Of a stretch of DNA of 64,000 bases, positions 53,268 to 64,000 are shown in pieces. Source of the stretch: Bryoerythrophyllum caledonicum (taxonomy: Eukaryota; Streptophyta; Bryopsida; Pottiales; Pottiaceae); the NCBI GenBank assembly GCA_963971425.1, contig OZ020525.1:1736001-1800000 (forward strand), given 5' to 3'. Positions within the stretch are counted from its first letter, which is position 1, and every line of letters starts with the position of its first letter. The position numbers were made by a program, and so were the translations under genes. Under the pieces are notes generated by a model. That model did no database searches. It saw nothing but the letters and a program-made list of their open reading frames with translations, and had not been told where the DNA came from.

Positions 53268-54903
53268 TAGCAATATTCTGGTTTAAATTTAAGGGGTGGA
53301 TTTGTGTTGTAGGTTGGAAGTGACGTTGGGTAGTTGGAGGTGTTTCATTTGGATTTGGATATTTGGCTATAGACCATTGTTTGTTACGGTTAATCTTGAT
53401 AGGGGTGGGTGTTGCTATATTATTTGTAATGTGGATTTTTCTGTTATGGGTTTTTAATTTATTACTTGTGGTATGGTTGGTTCAAAATAGGTTATAGTAT
53501 CTGCTGGGAATAGATATATGATGTGAGAGTCTAAATATGGACCTTTTTGGGGGATAAGATTTTGGTACCAGTCTTCATCGGGCAATACAAGATAGGTTAT
53601 ATTTCTTGGGTTATGTTTTGCTGCAAGTCTAGCCCAATGTAATGCATGTTTGGCTTCTTCTTTAGTGTGTGGGTGTGCGTATCCAATGCCGTCCCATTTG
53701 TAATCAAACAATTTGCCGAGTTAACCAAAAACTTGGTCTCTTGAGAAGGGAGAGAAAAATTTAGATATCTTTGTAGAACATGTAACTAGAGATGAAAAGT
53801 ATGATTGTTGAACATTATATGTTGTAGTGAAGAAATCTAGTATTTCTATTGGTATAGCGTTATGTCTCCGTTTAGGGGTTAGTTTTAGGAATTCTATATT
53901 TGTATCTTTGGTATAGCCAAACAACTTCTGTTTCAAATGGTTGGATTTTTGGTTCTAGTTTGTGTCGAGCATTCAGTGCTAGGTGGTACTGGTTCCAAAG
54001 CCATTCTAGTCTATTTATAGAGATGGTTATTAGGTATTTTCCACTTTTTTCATGGATGTGTGCTTCTCTCTGTTGAATTTGAATGGTATGTTTTTGTGAT
54101 TTAATGTCTTTTTGTGGATTGCATTCTATGATTGAGATCTGTGCTAGGGGAATTTGCGTAGGGGGTGTGATTGCCCGTGTATCTACACCTGGACCTTGTG
54201 GATGGTGTGCTTGTATGATATTATGGTAGGATTTGTTAGTTTGAGTTTGGTAGTATTGCTTAAGGCATGCTGTATGGTGAGATGCGGTATTAGGGTCGTG
54301 CCATGGGAATAAGTTTTGTTGCGTGGGTTTGCATGTAAGTTACATGTGTTAGGGCATGTGTCTAGACAATTGGAGAGGCAGAAAAATTGTTTTGCTAGGT
54401 TTAATGCATTTTTTATTAGTTTGGTGGGTTTGAAGTGGTATATTTGGAATTCATCTTCATTCATTAGTTGTGTGCCATTTGGTAATGTGGTTTGGCTCAG
54501 TGTTGTGATATTTGTTGTGAATAGTTTTTGTAATAGTTTTAAGGACGTTTGTTCAATTAAATGTGGAAGTGTTGGAGTTTCCGTTCGCCATATAGTTTCT
54601 AAAGGTGTGGGGGCTATCAAAAAACTATCTGTTGTGCTTTTTAGGTACGTATTCCCTTCTGTTTTGAGTAGGAATAATGTGCGAGTAATGACGGATCGGT
54701 AGCAATCTCGATTTTTTATTCTGGGTACCGAATATATAATATGATATTTGCTTAATGGACTACTACACTTCATATTTGGCTAATATGACATGTAGTAGTC
54801 CATTAAGTTGTTCTCGAATACATCGTAAATAGTCGTTTTCCAGTGAGAATGCTTCAAGACCAAATTGATCATGTGGGAGTTGTGTTATTATGTTTGATGT
54901 GCA
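53268..54903 (-). pseudogene. LINE ORF2 connecting region (copy 2)
   Basis: Frames at 54,773-54,183, 53,936-53,721 and 53,711-53,454 match 41,651-43,090 of copy 3 (TLPNGT, FDYKWDGIGYAHP, ARLAAKHNP). Broken by stops. Confidence 0.65.
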
Positions 54904-56281
54904 TTATGGGAGGCCACATATTGTTTTTTGTATTGCTATAATTTTTTTGTCTAACTTTTTTATTGTTGGCATTGAGTATGGTACGGTGTAGAAGCTGTAT
55001 GATACTCGAGGTCTGATAACAGTGTCAATCATGTTGATTTTTTGTTTCATAGTAGCATGACCGTTTGTCAGTGCTAGACATTGTTTGTTGAGTTTTGTAG
55101 TAGTAACATGTGTTTGAATTTTCCATTTTAACAAGGGAACCATTTGAGCTCCTAAATATACATATTCTTTATTTTGATGTAAAACTCGGATAGCTTTATT
55201 TCTATAGTTAATATTTATTGCTTGCATCTGTGCTTTAAAGGTTGTGGGGTTCAATTTAGATTAATTGGGGCATTTAGTAACTGCGCATTTTGTTACTCCA
55301 ACATCCATTCCAGTCCATTTACAATATCTGTCTATTTTGTTTAATTGAATTTGTAGAATTTTGGTTTGTTTGATAAGATTGTTAGATTATCTGCGTATGC
55401 GGCATAATTGATTGTAATTCTTGACGTGTTTAGTGTGTATCCATAGTTTCCACGTTGTAGCCATCTCAATAGAGGTTCCATAAATATTATAAAAAGATAT
55501 GGACTTAGGGTGTCGCCTTGGATTGTGCCTCTTTGTATAGGAATTGGGTAAGTTTTTCCGAAATGTTCCCCAATGAATGATGTTGTGGATTGTGAGTAGA
55601 TATTTCCAATAAGTGTAGCTGCGTCTTTCGGATATCCAAGGTCAATCATAATTGCAAGTAGTCTTGCATGGTCTATAGATCCAAATGCATTTTTGAAATC
55701 TACATATAGAATATATATGTCTTGATTGGTGAATTTAGCGTCTTCTAAAGCAACAATCAATGTTTGTATTTGTCGAGCAGTACTACGTTCAGCTCGAAAT
55801 CCTTCTTGGTTGTCGTGTAATATATAGTGTTTTTCTCCATACGAGGACAAAATCGATGTTAATGTACTTGTGTATAATTTATAGATGGTATTTGCTAAGG
55901 CCATGGGTTGATGATTAGTTAATATAAAATGGTGTCCTTTTTAATAAAGTAATATAGTTAAGCTAGTTTTCTACAGTTTGGAAATTTGTTTTTGTCTAAA
56001 GCAGTGTTTGAAGAAAATGTATAGTAGTATATAGAATTTTTCTAGCATATTTTTTAGTACTAGTCCGGGCCAGGGGCTTTATTTTTACTTAATTTTTTAA
56101 GGTACATATCGAATGTTTCTTGGTTGAAGTATATGTGTAGTGGAATATCAAGCTCACCTCTTTTTTCTAAGATAAATCCATCTACATCATTCCAGGGATA
56201 TTGTCTAACGCTCCATACACATGTATTATAGTGTGTATTTTGGTAGTGGCATGAGGGAGTTGTTGGTTTATTTATTTGCAA
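54904..56281 (-). pseudogene. LINE reverse transcriptase domain (copy 2)
   Basis: Blocks KNKAPGPD, QEGFRAERSTARQIQT, ILYVDFKNAFGSIDHARL, RGTIQGDTLSPYLFIIF and YAAYADNLTIL. The second aspartate of the YADD site is asparagine (YADN), which would abolish polymerase activity. A frame break lies near 55,905-56,060 and another near 55,260-55,340. Confidence 0.85.
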
Positions 56282-56979
56282 TTTTTGTTTATATATTTCA
56301 TTTGCGATATCTTCTAGGCTTGTAAGGATGTTGCCTTGTTGGTCAATGATGCAATCAAGCGCATGTGTTGTGTGTCTTTGAAAACCATTTTATTTATCTT
56401 TTTAGGGCTTTTGTCCTGTAGTTGTCTATATTTGAATATGGCCTTTTTTATACATTCTTTATTTTATTTAGTAGTAATTTGCGGGCCTACTTGTTGGCTT
56501 GCCGTGCTAATTGTGCTTTTTTTGCAATCCATGTTGTTGTTTGTTGGTTGCGGTGTTCTACTTATTAATGTGTTACTTGGTACATGCAATTGGAGTGGAT
56601 AATGATCAAAGTTTAAGTTGTTGTCCGTGTTTGTTGTGCAAGAGTATAGGTGTTGATTCTGGGTGTTTAGATAAAATCCATCAATTAAGCTACACTGTTC
56701 CGTGAATATAGTGTAGACTAGACTATTTGAAATTTCCTACACTAATTGAAAATTTACATGAAATTGTTGACTGACACACACTTGCTTGAGAACAAATACC
56801 TAATCAGAACTTGGCATGCACATGCTTTGATTGAAATTAGTGTGAGTGATCTACATCAATAATCTCTTTATACTATATTCAGTGATTAGTGTAGTTTCCG
56901 TATAATTGTTTCCACCTTGTCTCGAGAAGGTGGTGTTAGTATGAATGTATGACATGTGTAGAGTATCATTGTATATTTT

Positions 56980-57580
56980 CCATTCAAAATCTATGTCTTG
57001 GGAGGAGTGATATTATTTCCATTTGAACGACCAATAAGGGCAATATCTCTGTTGAAGTCGCCAATTAAAATATGGGTGTGGTTTTGGTGGTTTTGAATTT
57101 GATTTGTAATGTTTGTTTGTATTTTGTTTATAAGTCCAATGTCTTTCGGATGTGAGGGCATGAAGGGATGTATGAGTAGCTATGATTGAAGTGGATTGTT
57201 TGTGATTTTTATGATTTGTAGATATGGTGATATGTTAGTAGGGGTAGGGATTTTAATTATAATACTGGGAAAAGCATATGTTTTGTTGATGAGTGTTAAT
57301 AGTCCTCCTCTTGCATATGTATAGGGTCTTCTTTGTTGCATACATCTAGTAATCCCTTGAGTATTGTTTAATATTAATTTTAAATCTGGGAATAATCTTT
57401 CAATATATTTTGTTGATTTTGTCGGTGTTATTTTGGTTTCTTGTATGAAGATGAATGCTAGGGTAGTTTGGAGCTCTGTAATTAAGTTTTGGATGCTAGG
57501 AAGTGTAGTGTTTAGTGATGCTGCGTTCCAAGTGATGAAAGTTGTATTGAGTTGGTTATTTGTTGGAGGTTGCGGTGTTG
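56980..57580 (-). pseudogene. LINE APE-type endonuclease domain (copy 2)
   Basis: On the minus strand ITWNAASLNTTLPSIQNLI is the usual start of the apurinic-type endonuclease, followed by FIFIQETK (catalytic E), ARGGLLTLI, and ILIGDFNRDIALIGR with the GDFN metal and catalytic site (57,062-57,051). It nicks target DNA to prime reverse transcription. Frames are interrupted. Confidence 0.75.
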
Positions 57581-57938
57581 GGGGGTGTAGTTACTCACCG
57601 GTGGGTGAGAGTAGTCGGGGATGGGTTCTAGGCATCTTAGTGATTCATTAATCATTTCATGAGAGAGGAAGGGGAATTCGTTTTTTAATATGTGGGGGGT
57701 TATTGCTGTGTGGTGTTTATGTATGTTGTCATAGAATTTGTCTTGAATTAGGTCCGGTGGGTTTATTATGTTTTGGTTATTTTTTTGAAACTAAGTAAAT
57801 TTGTGTTCAGTGGCAATGTGTCGTTCGGGGGGACTTTCTAGAGCTGCGAGTGTGTACAATAAGTTAGTTGTCCAAATAGTGTTTGAGTCTTGTTGGGTGT
57901 TTGAGGAGACTATGTAGTTGGATAATTCTATAGATGGG

Positions 57939-58325
57939 CTAATTGTATCTATGATGGCATATATTATATGTGTTGGGGGGGAAATGTTGTATAGTTTGGA
58001 TGTAACGATGTAAGTGTGGATATCTGTTGTTGTATTCATTATAAAGCGTGTCGGAGGTTTTTATAAGAGGGGCGTATATCTTTGCAAGATGTTGGTATTC
58101 CGGTTGGAATTTGATAGTACTTGGAATAAAGTACATTTGTTGTCTTTTCTTGTGAGCTGAAGGATGATTGTGTAGTATATTTGGCATAGGCCGTGGATTT
58201 TGTTCAATGTCTCCGCATAATAATAAAAGGGAGGATTCATCAATACTTTGCAGTGGTGGTTTCTTATATTTTGTTTTTTGATGCAGGAGTATTTGTGTGT
58301 TTATAATTATTGGTGAAATGTGCAT
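57939..58325 (-). pseudogene. LINE ORF2 N-terminus with degenerate 2A-like motif (copy 2)
   Basis: SLLLLCGDIEQNPRPMP (near 58,240-58,190) corresponds to the canonical motif of copy 1 but has Arg for the Gly before the final Pro, which should abolish ribosome skipping. Downstream residues (NILHNHPSAHKK, YFIPSTIKFQPEYQH) match copy 1. Confidence 0.7.
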
Positions 58326-58399
58326 TTGTAAGTGTATTAGTATTGAAGTGAGGTTTTGTAAATATATTCTAAGAGTTGAGTTTTAGTATGTTTCAATAT

Positions 58400-58925
58400 C
58401 ACCACCAGTTAATACAAGCAATTTATGATAGTTGTTTTTACCAGTTGGTAAGGAAGGAGGTGCAAAATGTGGATTTTAAGTGGTGTGGATGGTTTTAATG
58501 TAGTACCTAATTATAGTGTTATAATTATTTCGAGTGGGGAGGATTGGTGGTTGGTACCTAGTGTGCCGATGTGTGTGTTGTTTTGGGATGTTCCTTAAAA
58601 TGGGTGCAGTAAGATATTGAACATTGGCTTTACAAGCGATGACGTGAGGGATTGGAACAGGAGTTGTATTCCTTTGTGGTGGTGATTTATGGAGAAAGGT
58701 GTGTTTATCAATTGGTGTGTGTAAGATGTAGTGCGTAATTTTAGTGACAACTTTTGTGTGGATGGATTTGTGAAAGTCAAAGTAGTGCTGAAGTGGAATG
58801 AGAGTGAAAGTATAAAATACGGGGGAGGGTAATTCCTTTATGTGTCTGGTTTTTGCTTTGTAGTAAATTTGGATGAAAAATAACTAGTAGAGGGGAGAAT
58901 TGATAAGTGATGGTTTCTAGAGGTA
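58400..58925 (-). repeat. CA-rich LINE spacer, part 1 (copy 2)
   Basis: TG-rich on the plus strand, between the ORF2 start and the inserted element. The equivalent of 300-1510. Confidence 0.55.
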
Positions 58926-58932
58926 GGGAGAT

Positions 58933-61173
58933 GTAGAGCGATTTTTCACCATTCTAAGAAAACACCCAAGTATACCCGCACCTCATAGGATTCGTTACGG
59001 GGATGATCATACGCCTAGTTTTAAGTAATTGGAGCTTAATTGTGTAGTTAAAGCTATCTTCTTGGTTAATTCTTAAGGTTATCTATCTAGATTTTAGGAA
59101 AATAGGCATGTTAGCATCACTTTTAAGGGATCCACCCACAAAGTATAACCCCAAAGGATCTCTCGTGCCTGAAGAAGGAACATTAGTCCTTTTAAGATTG
59201 TGCTTATGCCACTAACTCTTAAACATATGCCACACTGGGCTAATGGAAGATTCCATTAAGTCTCATTGCATTGGTTCCTTAATTACACCCTTTAAGAATT
59301 CAAAGTCTTACCTCATGCAAATCGTTCCACTTTTCACGTCCGTCCACTTGATCCAGGTGATCACTTATCACGTACTTAAGACAAGGTTTAGTCTCAAAAA
59401 TCACACACACAAATTAACTTAAGTCTTAAACAACATATTCATTATATTGGGAGATTGAGAGCCTCCCAAAATATTATGTGAAGATTAAGTCGACCTAAAC
59501 ATGCAGATGTTTAGTGAATTTACACAATGAAATTTGTCCTATATGTACAATATGGGTACATATTCAGCTCGAGTCGAGCTGAATGTGCACAAACAATTTC
59601 TATTGGGAAAACCATTCATATTTTTCAAAGTCCTCGAAATCTCCCAATATAATGAATATGGTGTTCTTAAGGAGTTCATCTCTTAAGTCTCCACTTAAGT
59701 TCTCTCATTGACAATTAACCCTTTAAGACGAACGATATTCTACACTTTCACTTATCTCTCATAAATCTTACCACTTTAAGATATCTGACTGTTACTTAAG
59801 ACTTCACTCTTGATCGATTCCATGTTCTTAAGGACACAGCCTCTGGTCCTTCGGTTCTTAAGCACTTTACACTCTTACTTAGTATCAAACCCTTAAGAAT
59901 CCAAACAATTTATACAAAATCAACCTTACTGTGTTCTTAAGTTTCCAACTTAAGACTACCAAAACATGGAGTGCATCTCGCTGAATGCAAATGATGTCCC
60001 ATGTTCTCACCCATACACACCTTTAAGTCCAAGCCCTTAAACTTAAGGGTCTCCTGGTACTTAAGGTCTTAATCTTCATAAGCTTATGTTATCCGAACTT
60101 GAACTTAAGATTCTTAAGTTTCTATGTTCTTTTCGTAAGTCTTCCTTAAGGATTTGTTCCATACTTACTCTCTTATGATAGATTCTTTAAATACTTACAA
60201 ATTAGTCTACCTTAAAGAATCCCTTCTTCTAAGGCTAGACTTAATGCTAATTATTTGTATGCATAATATGACACTCTTTGCCATGCATCAAGGTATGCCA
60301 CTCTTGATGATTATTGCATAAATTGTATTCACATGAATAAGAACTCCACTCTTATTCTTAAGATACTCAAGTTATGCTCACTCACGCTTGGGAACTTATT
60401 AAGTACTTATGCACCACACTCCTTATGCATCAAGTCACATAATTTCGTATCATCTCCATTAATCTCACACTTATGATTAATGCTCCATCACACACACAAG
60501 GTTACACACACGATCTTAGTAGTTAGGATATTTTCCTAACTTATCCCATGAAGAATAAATATACAATGCATTCATGCATAGGAATTTTATCCACAATTAA
60601 TACCTAATGCATGCAATTGCATTTATACAACACAATGTCAAATTTAGTCAATGAAGATCACATATTATTGCAATTATACATATGATTCAAGTCACACACA
60701 AGACTCTTCATATGCAAATTCAATAATAATTATATATAAAATAAAATACTCTTACAACATTAAGAGTCATCAACTAGCTTTTTCACCTAAAGCTAGGACT
60801 CACTCCAATCTTCCTCCAAGGAATTTCTATGGTAATGGCCAAGAATTCTAAAAATTCAAGCTAGTCATCTACTCAACATCCAAGAGGTACACCTCTTTGC
60901 AAGAGATTTTCCCTAGTATTAACCATTAGGATTAATTCCACTTAATCTTCACATCTCTTCATATCTATTCATGAAAAGGTACACCCTACCCAAAGGATGC
61001 GAGTTCAACCCTTTTCCCATTATTTCCTAATTCTTGGATATGAATAGGTATTTTTCAATTAATTAACTACTTAGTGTAAACTTAATAATTAATTATTTAA
61101 TTCTCCATATATCTTCAATCTTTTCTACATATGATTTTCGGAAAAAAATCTATTTTTATCATTTTGGCTCTAT
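58933..61173. mobile_element. CTTAAG-rich repeat element, family K copy 2 (2241 bp)
   Basis: Ends GTAGAGC and GCTCTAT form a short inverted pair and the 7-bp repeat GGGAGAT flanks it (58926-58932 and 61174-61180). About 25 TTAAG or CTTAA words occur between 59,000 and 60,200. It shares ordered blocks with 45,315-46,694. No coding capacity and no recognised superfamily. Confidence 0.7.
59434..59660. mobile_element. Small palindromic insertion in family K copy 2
   Basis: The 23-bp inverted pair starting CATATTCATTATATTGGG lies at 59434-59456 and 59638-59660. Near the middle an 11-bp perfect stem ATTCAGCTCGA/TCGAGCTGAAT with a one-base loop is present. The unit is absent from family K copy 1. 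Confidence 0.6.
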
Positions 61174-61180
61174 GGGAGAT

Positions 61181-61689
61181 AGGAGTGAAATGTGGGATAA
61201 TGGTAATATTTGTGGTGTGTGGTTTTTAGTTTGGGGTTGAGTTTGTGTTGTTGGTGGTTTGGTATGGGTTTTAATTTATTAGTGTTATTTCTTGATTCTG
61301 GTTTGATTTTATTATTTTTGGTTTTTGATATATTATTTTTGTTGTTTTTATTATTTCTAACTTTATTTTTGTTGATATGTAAAGTGTATAGATATACTAG
61401 CGGGTGTTTCTTGTGTTTATTTTTATTAGTCATATGTCTGGAAATGAAATGATTTATTATATGTGATTATACTATGATTATAGATTTTTGAAATAGTATA
61501 TAAATATACTGTTACATATATGGGTATATTTCCTTTGTTGGTTTTTGGGGTAGTAAATAAGTAAACTTTTAAATATATTGTATTGGTATTACTATTATAT
61601 TTTTGGGTTTTTATATTTGCTGATAATTGAATATATAAATATACTTCTAGGTATTTTATCGTGTTGTGGGTCAAAGTCAGTTTAACGAA
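61181..61689 (-). repeat. CA-rich LINE spacer, part 2 (copy 2)
   Basis: TG- and T-rich on the plus strand; the minus-strand frame at 61,433-61,170 is mostly K, N, H and T and is not regarded as coding. Confidence 0.55.
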
Positions 61690-62015
61690 TCAGGTCGTCT
61701 GACAACCATAGATGTCTCTTTCAAGGCTTCTTCTTCATGTTCTTGGAATATTGAACAAGGTGCATGCAAAGTGAGGACATCTCTCCTTCGAGTGTCTTTG
61801 TTGTCTTGGCTAGTACATTGTCCGTGTATACTTTAGCTTCCTATACAATCTCTGTCTTTAGTGTTACCATCTCCTTCCGTACCTCCAAAATAGTATTTTT
61901 GGTTCCTTTCTTCACCTCCTCCTGGACTATCTTATGTAGGTCTTCTTTGCTGGAGCCAGTCTTTGGTGCGTTTTCTAAGGCAATGACAGTGTTAGCTACA
62001 GCAATGTTCACTTCT
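61690..62015 (-). pseudogene. LINE ORF1 C-terminal fragment (copy 2)
   Basis: EVNIAVANTVIALENAP and KEDLHKIVQEEVKK align with the C-terminal helical part of the intact ORF1 at 1516-3627. A stop follows KTEIV near 61,841, and the 5' side is cut at TTAA (62016-62019) by the piggyBac element. Confidence 0.65.
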
Positions 62016-62065
62016 TTAACCCTTAAACGCCCAGGGCTCCAAAAGGGGGCAACCCGGAGCATATA

Positions 62066-62345
62066 ATGAGAATCTGGAGCAGATCGGGCAGGGTTTGGAG
62101 GTGGGGTCGGGCCCTCTCAGACCAGGCGGAGAATCGTGCAGGGACTCACGCGGGAGAGCGACGCAGCGGGTTTACGCATCGAAGCTCGACATCGCGAGTT
62201 GGGATCGGGCGGGCGGGGCAATTGGCGGGAACGCTCGGGAACGCGTTCGAACGCTCGGGAACCAGGGGAACCCGATGAAGCCCGGAGGCAGAACATGCGC
62301 TCAGGCGCTCAGGCTCTCAGTGGCACTATTCACTGGGAGCTTTCG
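62066..62345. repeat. GC-rich subterminal zone of the piggyBac element
   Basis: Short direct repeats (CGCTCGGGAAC at least twice; GCTCAGGC doubled) in a GC-rich block unlike the flanks. Likely transposase-binding or packing sequence; no gene. Confidence 0.5.
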
Positions 62346-62554
62346 AAGTGCAACTAAAAGGAAGACTCGCATATGGCTCACACATCAAGAAGACTCACAT
62401 AAAATCATAAAGACTTACATATGGCATAATGTATACTTTATTGATGGGAATTGATGGGAAATACAAAAGACACGGTTAGGATAAAACGCATGGTGTTATA
62501 AATTCTACACTAAACATTGGAGGGTTAGAAAAATCAAATCAAATAATTTATATG

Positions 62555-63917
62555 TCACGATTTGCTATGGTGAATCACAAAGCATTCCCCCATGCAAACG
62601 GAAACATTGCAAGTAGGGCAATACCATTGGCGAATTTTCTTACATACCATGCACTTTTGCCGATGACGCTTTCCATGACCACTCCAAGCCATCGTGTAAT
62701 GCAATTTTCCGGGATTCGAAACCGCTGCCCCGGGCATACATGTCGGCTTTTCTACGGGCATCTCGGTCAACACATTAGCAATTTCAACGTAGAATTGTAA
62801 ATGCGACATAGGGGTAGACCCTCTACTTACCATGGTTTTTTTATACAAAATATAGGCATTCAAAAACGATTGATCTAAAATATGAAAAAAATATTTTATG
62901 CCACCATTTGTGATCCCTTCTTTGCAAAGAATAATAACCCCGCAATTGATCATGGACATCAACACCTCTCATATGTTCTTGATAATGCAACAAAATCGGG
63001 GACGCGGGGATTTGAATATAACCCCCTAAATGCCACCGAGATATAAACAAAGATTTTGAAGTATCAATTGGACTACATGCGGTCGAAAGCAATGACACGG
63101 GTTTATTATCATACCATGTAACGGCGCACATCCGCCCGCTTGCGTGCACCCGGTACCAAAGTTGTCCCCGAGATCCCTTGGGCGAGTTAGTGAGCGCTTG
63201 AGGCCACCCGATTCGGTTTGTCCTACAAGTTCCCGTGGCAAATATGCCACGCTCCAACAAAGACCAAAATAAAGCCGGTGAGGTAAAAAAATTGTCACAT
63301 GTGACAATGTGGCCCTTACCTTCCAAACCGGACATGAGATTTAGCACCACTCTCCCGCCGACGTTGCCCTCCTCTTGAGAATCGCTCGCCCCGCAATAAA
63401 TTTCGATCTTTTGCACATACTTAGGCTCACAGTTAGCCAAACACCACATTTTAAAACCATATTGCGTAGGTTTTGCTTTCATATATTGGCGAATGGGAGC
63501 ATACTTACCGGTATACTTGATCATCATTTCGTCTACGCATACATTTTGCTCAGGGTTGTAATACAAAGAACATAAATTATTATGTTCAGTCACTAACCAT
63601 TCCGTTTTTGCTAACTTGTTGTAATTAGGGCTAGATTTATCGGTAGTAACATTTTTATTATCAACTAAGTGCAAACATCTCAAAATGTCCTCAAATCTAT
63701 TTCTACTCATGCACTTAGTAATTGATTTGGTTAGAAATAACTCATCAAAAGATTTTGACCAATGTAATCTAACATTAGGTAATTTTTTAGTAGCCATTAG
63801 CATAAGTATACCAAAAAAAGTTAGTAGCTCTTTTACCGTCAACGGGACCCACCGGGCTCCTCCACCGGTCTTGCCTTCCTCATTGCTTGATGCGGCGTAT
63901 AAATTACATTCTAACAA
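62555..63917 (-). pseudogene. piggyBac transposase (DDE_Tnp_1_7), frameshifted
   Basis: The main frame (63917-62841, 358 residues) has the piggyBac core: NVCVDEMMIKYTGK (D129), HIVTCDNFFTSPALF (D208) and HMRGVDVHDQLRGYYS (D320), with spacing of 79 and 112, close to the type element. The frame then slips by one base at a run of seven A (62885-62891 on the plus strand). The C-terminus continues in another frame to 62555 with the cysteine-rich domain (KCMVCKK, WYCPTCNVSVCMGECF). The N-terminal start shown is not ATG, and an in-frame stop lies just upstream, so the N-terminus is broken or in another exon. piggyBac excises and reinserts at TTAA without scars. Either the copy is dead or the A-run is a sequencing error. 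Confidence 0.88.
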
Positions 63918-64000
63918 TTCTCACCAACATGGAGTTAGGCCAAAACAACATAAAAAAGTCTAGGGGATTTTGGCATAGGGTCAAGGGGTCAACCAAACCT

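Larger units (their letters stand above)
51981..62015 (-). mobile_element. LINE copy 2 (near full length), interrupted twice
   Basis: Reading on the minus strand: ORF1 3' part (62,015-61,690), CA-rich spacer (61,690-61,181 and 58,925-58,400), ORF2 N-terminus with 2A-like motif (58,325), endonuclease (57,580-56,980), reverse transcriptase (56,281-54,904), connecting region, RNase H (53,267-52,790) and C-terminal block to 51,981. A 2.24-kb element (58,933-61,173) lies in the spacer and a piggyBac element cuts ORF1 at 62,016. The last 60 residues and 3' untranslated region are missing, replaced by the TTC tract. Confidence 0.85.
62020..64000 (-). mobile_element. piggyBac element, continues beyond the right edge
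   Basis: The left end reads CCCTTAAACGCCCAGGGC directly after TTAA (62016-62019), inside LINE ORF1. A GC-rich subterminal zone (62,060-62,340) with CGCTCGGGAAC repeats precedes the transposase, which is on the minus strand. The other end is outside the window. Its end resembles that of the miniature element at 37,321. Confidence 0.8.

Noticed and set aside
62095-62454. GC-rich plus-strand frames of 70-119 residues
   Set aside because: They lie in the non-coding subterminal zone of the piggyBac element, opposite to its transposase, with no motif.

Overview
The window looks like nuclear DNA of a streptophyte plant, probably a seedless land plant or a charophyte alga. The evidence is one recognisable host gene, a GT34 xyloglucan xylosyltransferase with a plant-type GT-AG intron, surrounded by AT-rich, repeat-packed DNA. 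A run of exactly 200 N marks a scaffold gap. I cannot name the species. No rRNA, functional tRNA, CRISPR array or bacterial-style operon was seen. Almost everything except the xylosyltransferase is mobile DNA, much of it nested.

Layout. 1-3627 (-): the 5' half of a non-LTR retrotransposon (LINE) with an intact 703-residue ORF1, a CA-rich spacer and the start of ORF2, which carries a canonical 2A-like motif. 5104-18147: a 13-kb DNA transposon with 33-bp inverted ends and two large, intact, divergent genes. One is a 1314-residue protein with a ParB-like DGQH box followed by what looks like a degenerate permuted DNA methyltransferase. The other is a 1063-residue DUF7869-like transposase with D509, D591 and E630. 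Between the genes lie miniature elements, GC-rich minisatellite with the gap, and two perfect CG-rich palindromes. This is the most interesting system here. 18.7-27.3 kb: miniature elements (two families with clear target duplications), a tRNA-derived SINE whose tail matches the LINE 3' end, and a 5'-truncated L1-type LINE. 27.7-29.5 kb: the xylosyltransferase gene with a TATA-like box. 31.3-36.2 kb: a minisatellite split by a non-autonomous LTR-like element with a broken gag-like frame. 37.3-39.8 kb: three adjoining miniature elements meeting at TTAA, one with inverted repeats of about 330 bp. 39.8-62 kb: three copies of the same RNase H-bearing LINE family, head-to-head at 40.18 kb and tail-to-tail across a 580-bp (TTC)n tract. 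One copy is split by a 6.2-kb hAT-like element (8-bp target duplication), another by a 2.2-kb repeat element. 62,020-64,000: the 3' part of a piggyBac element, inserted at TTAA into LINE ORF1, with a frameshifted transposase.

How it fits together. The LINE supplies ORF1 and an ORF2 with endonuclease, reverse transcriptase and RNase H; the SINE carries the same 3' tail and probably borrows that machinery. The piggyBac transposase is a plausible source of mobility for the TTAA-flanked miniature elements. The 13-kb transposon pairs a cut-and-paste transposase with a putative DNA-binding, modification-like protein, which could mark or read element DNA; this is inference. The only probable cell function of the region is Golgi xyloglucan side-chain synthesis by the GT34 enzyme.
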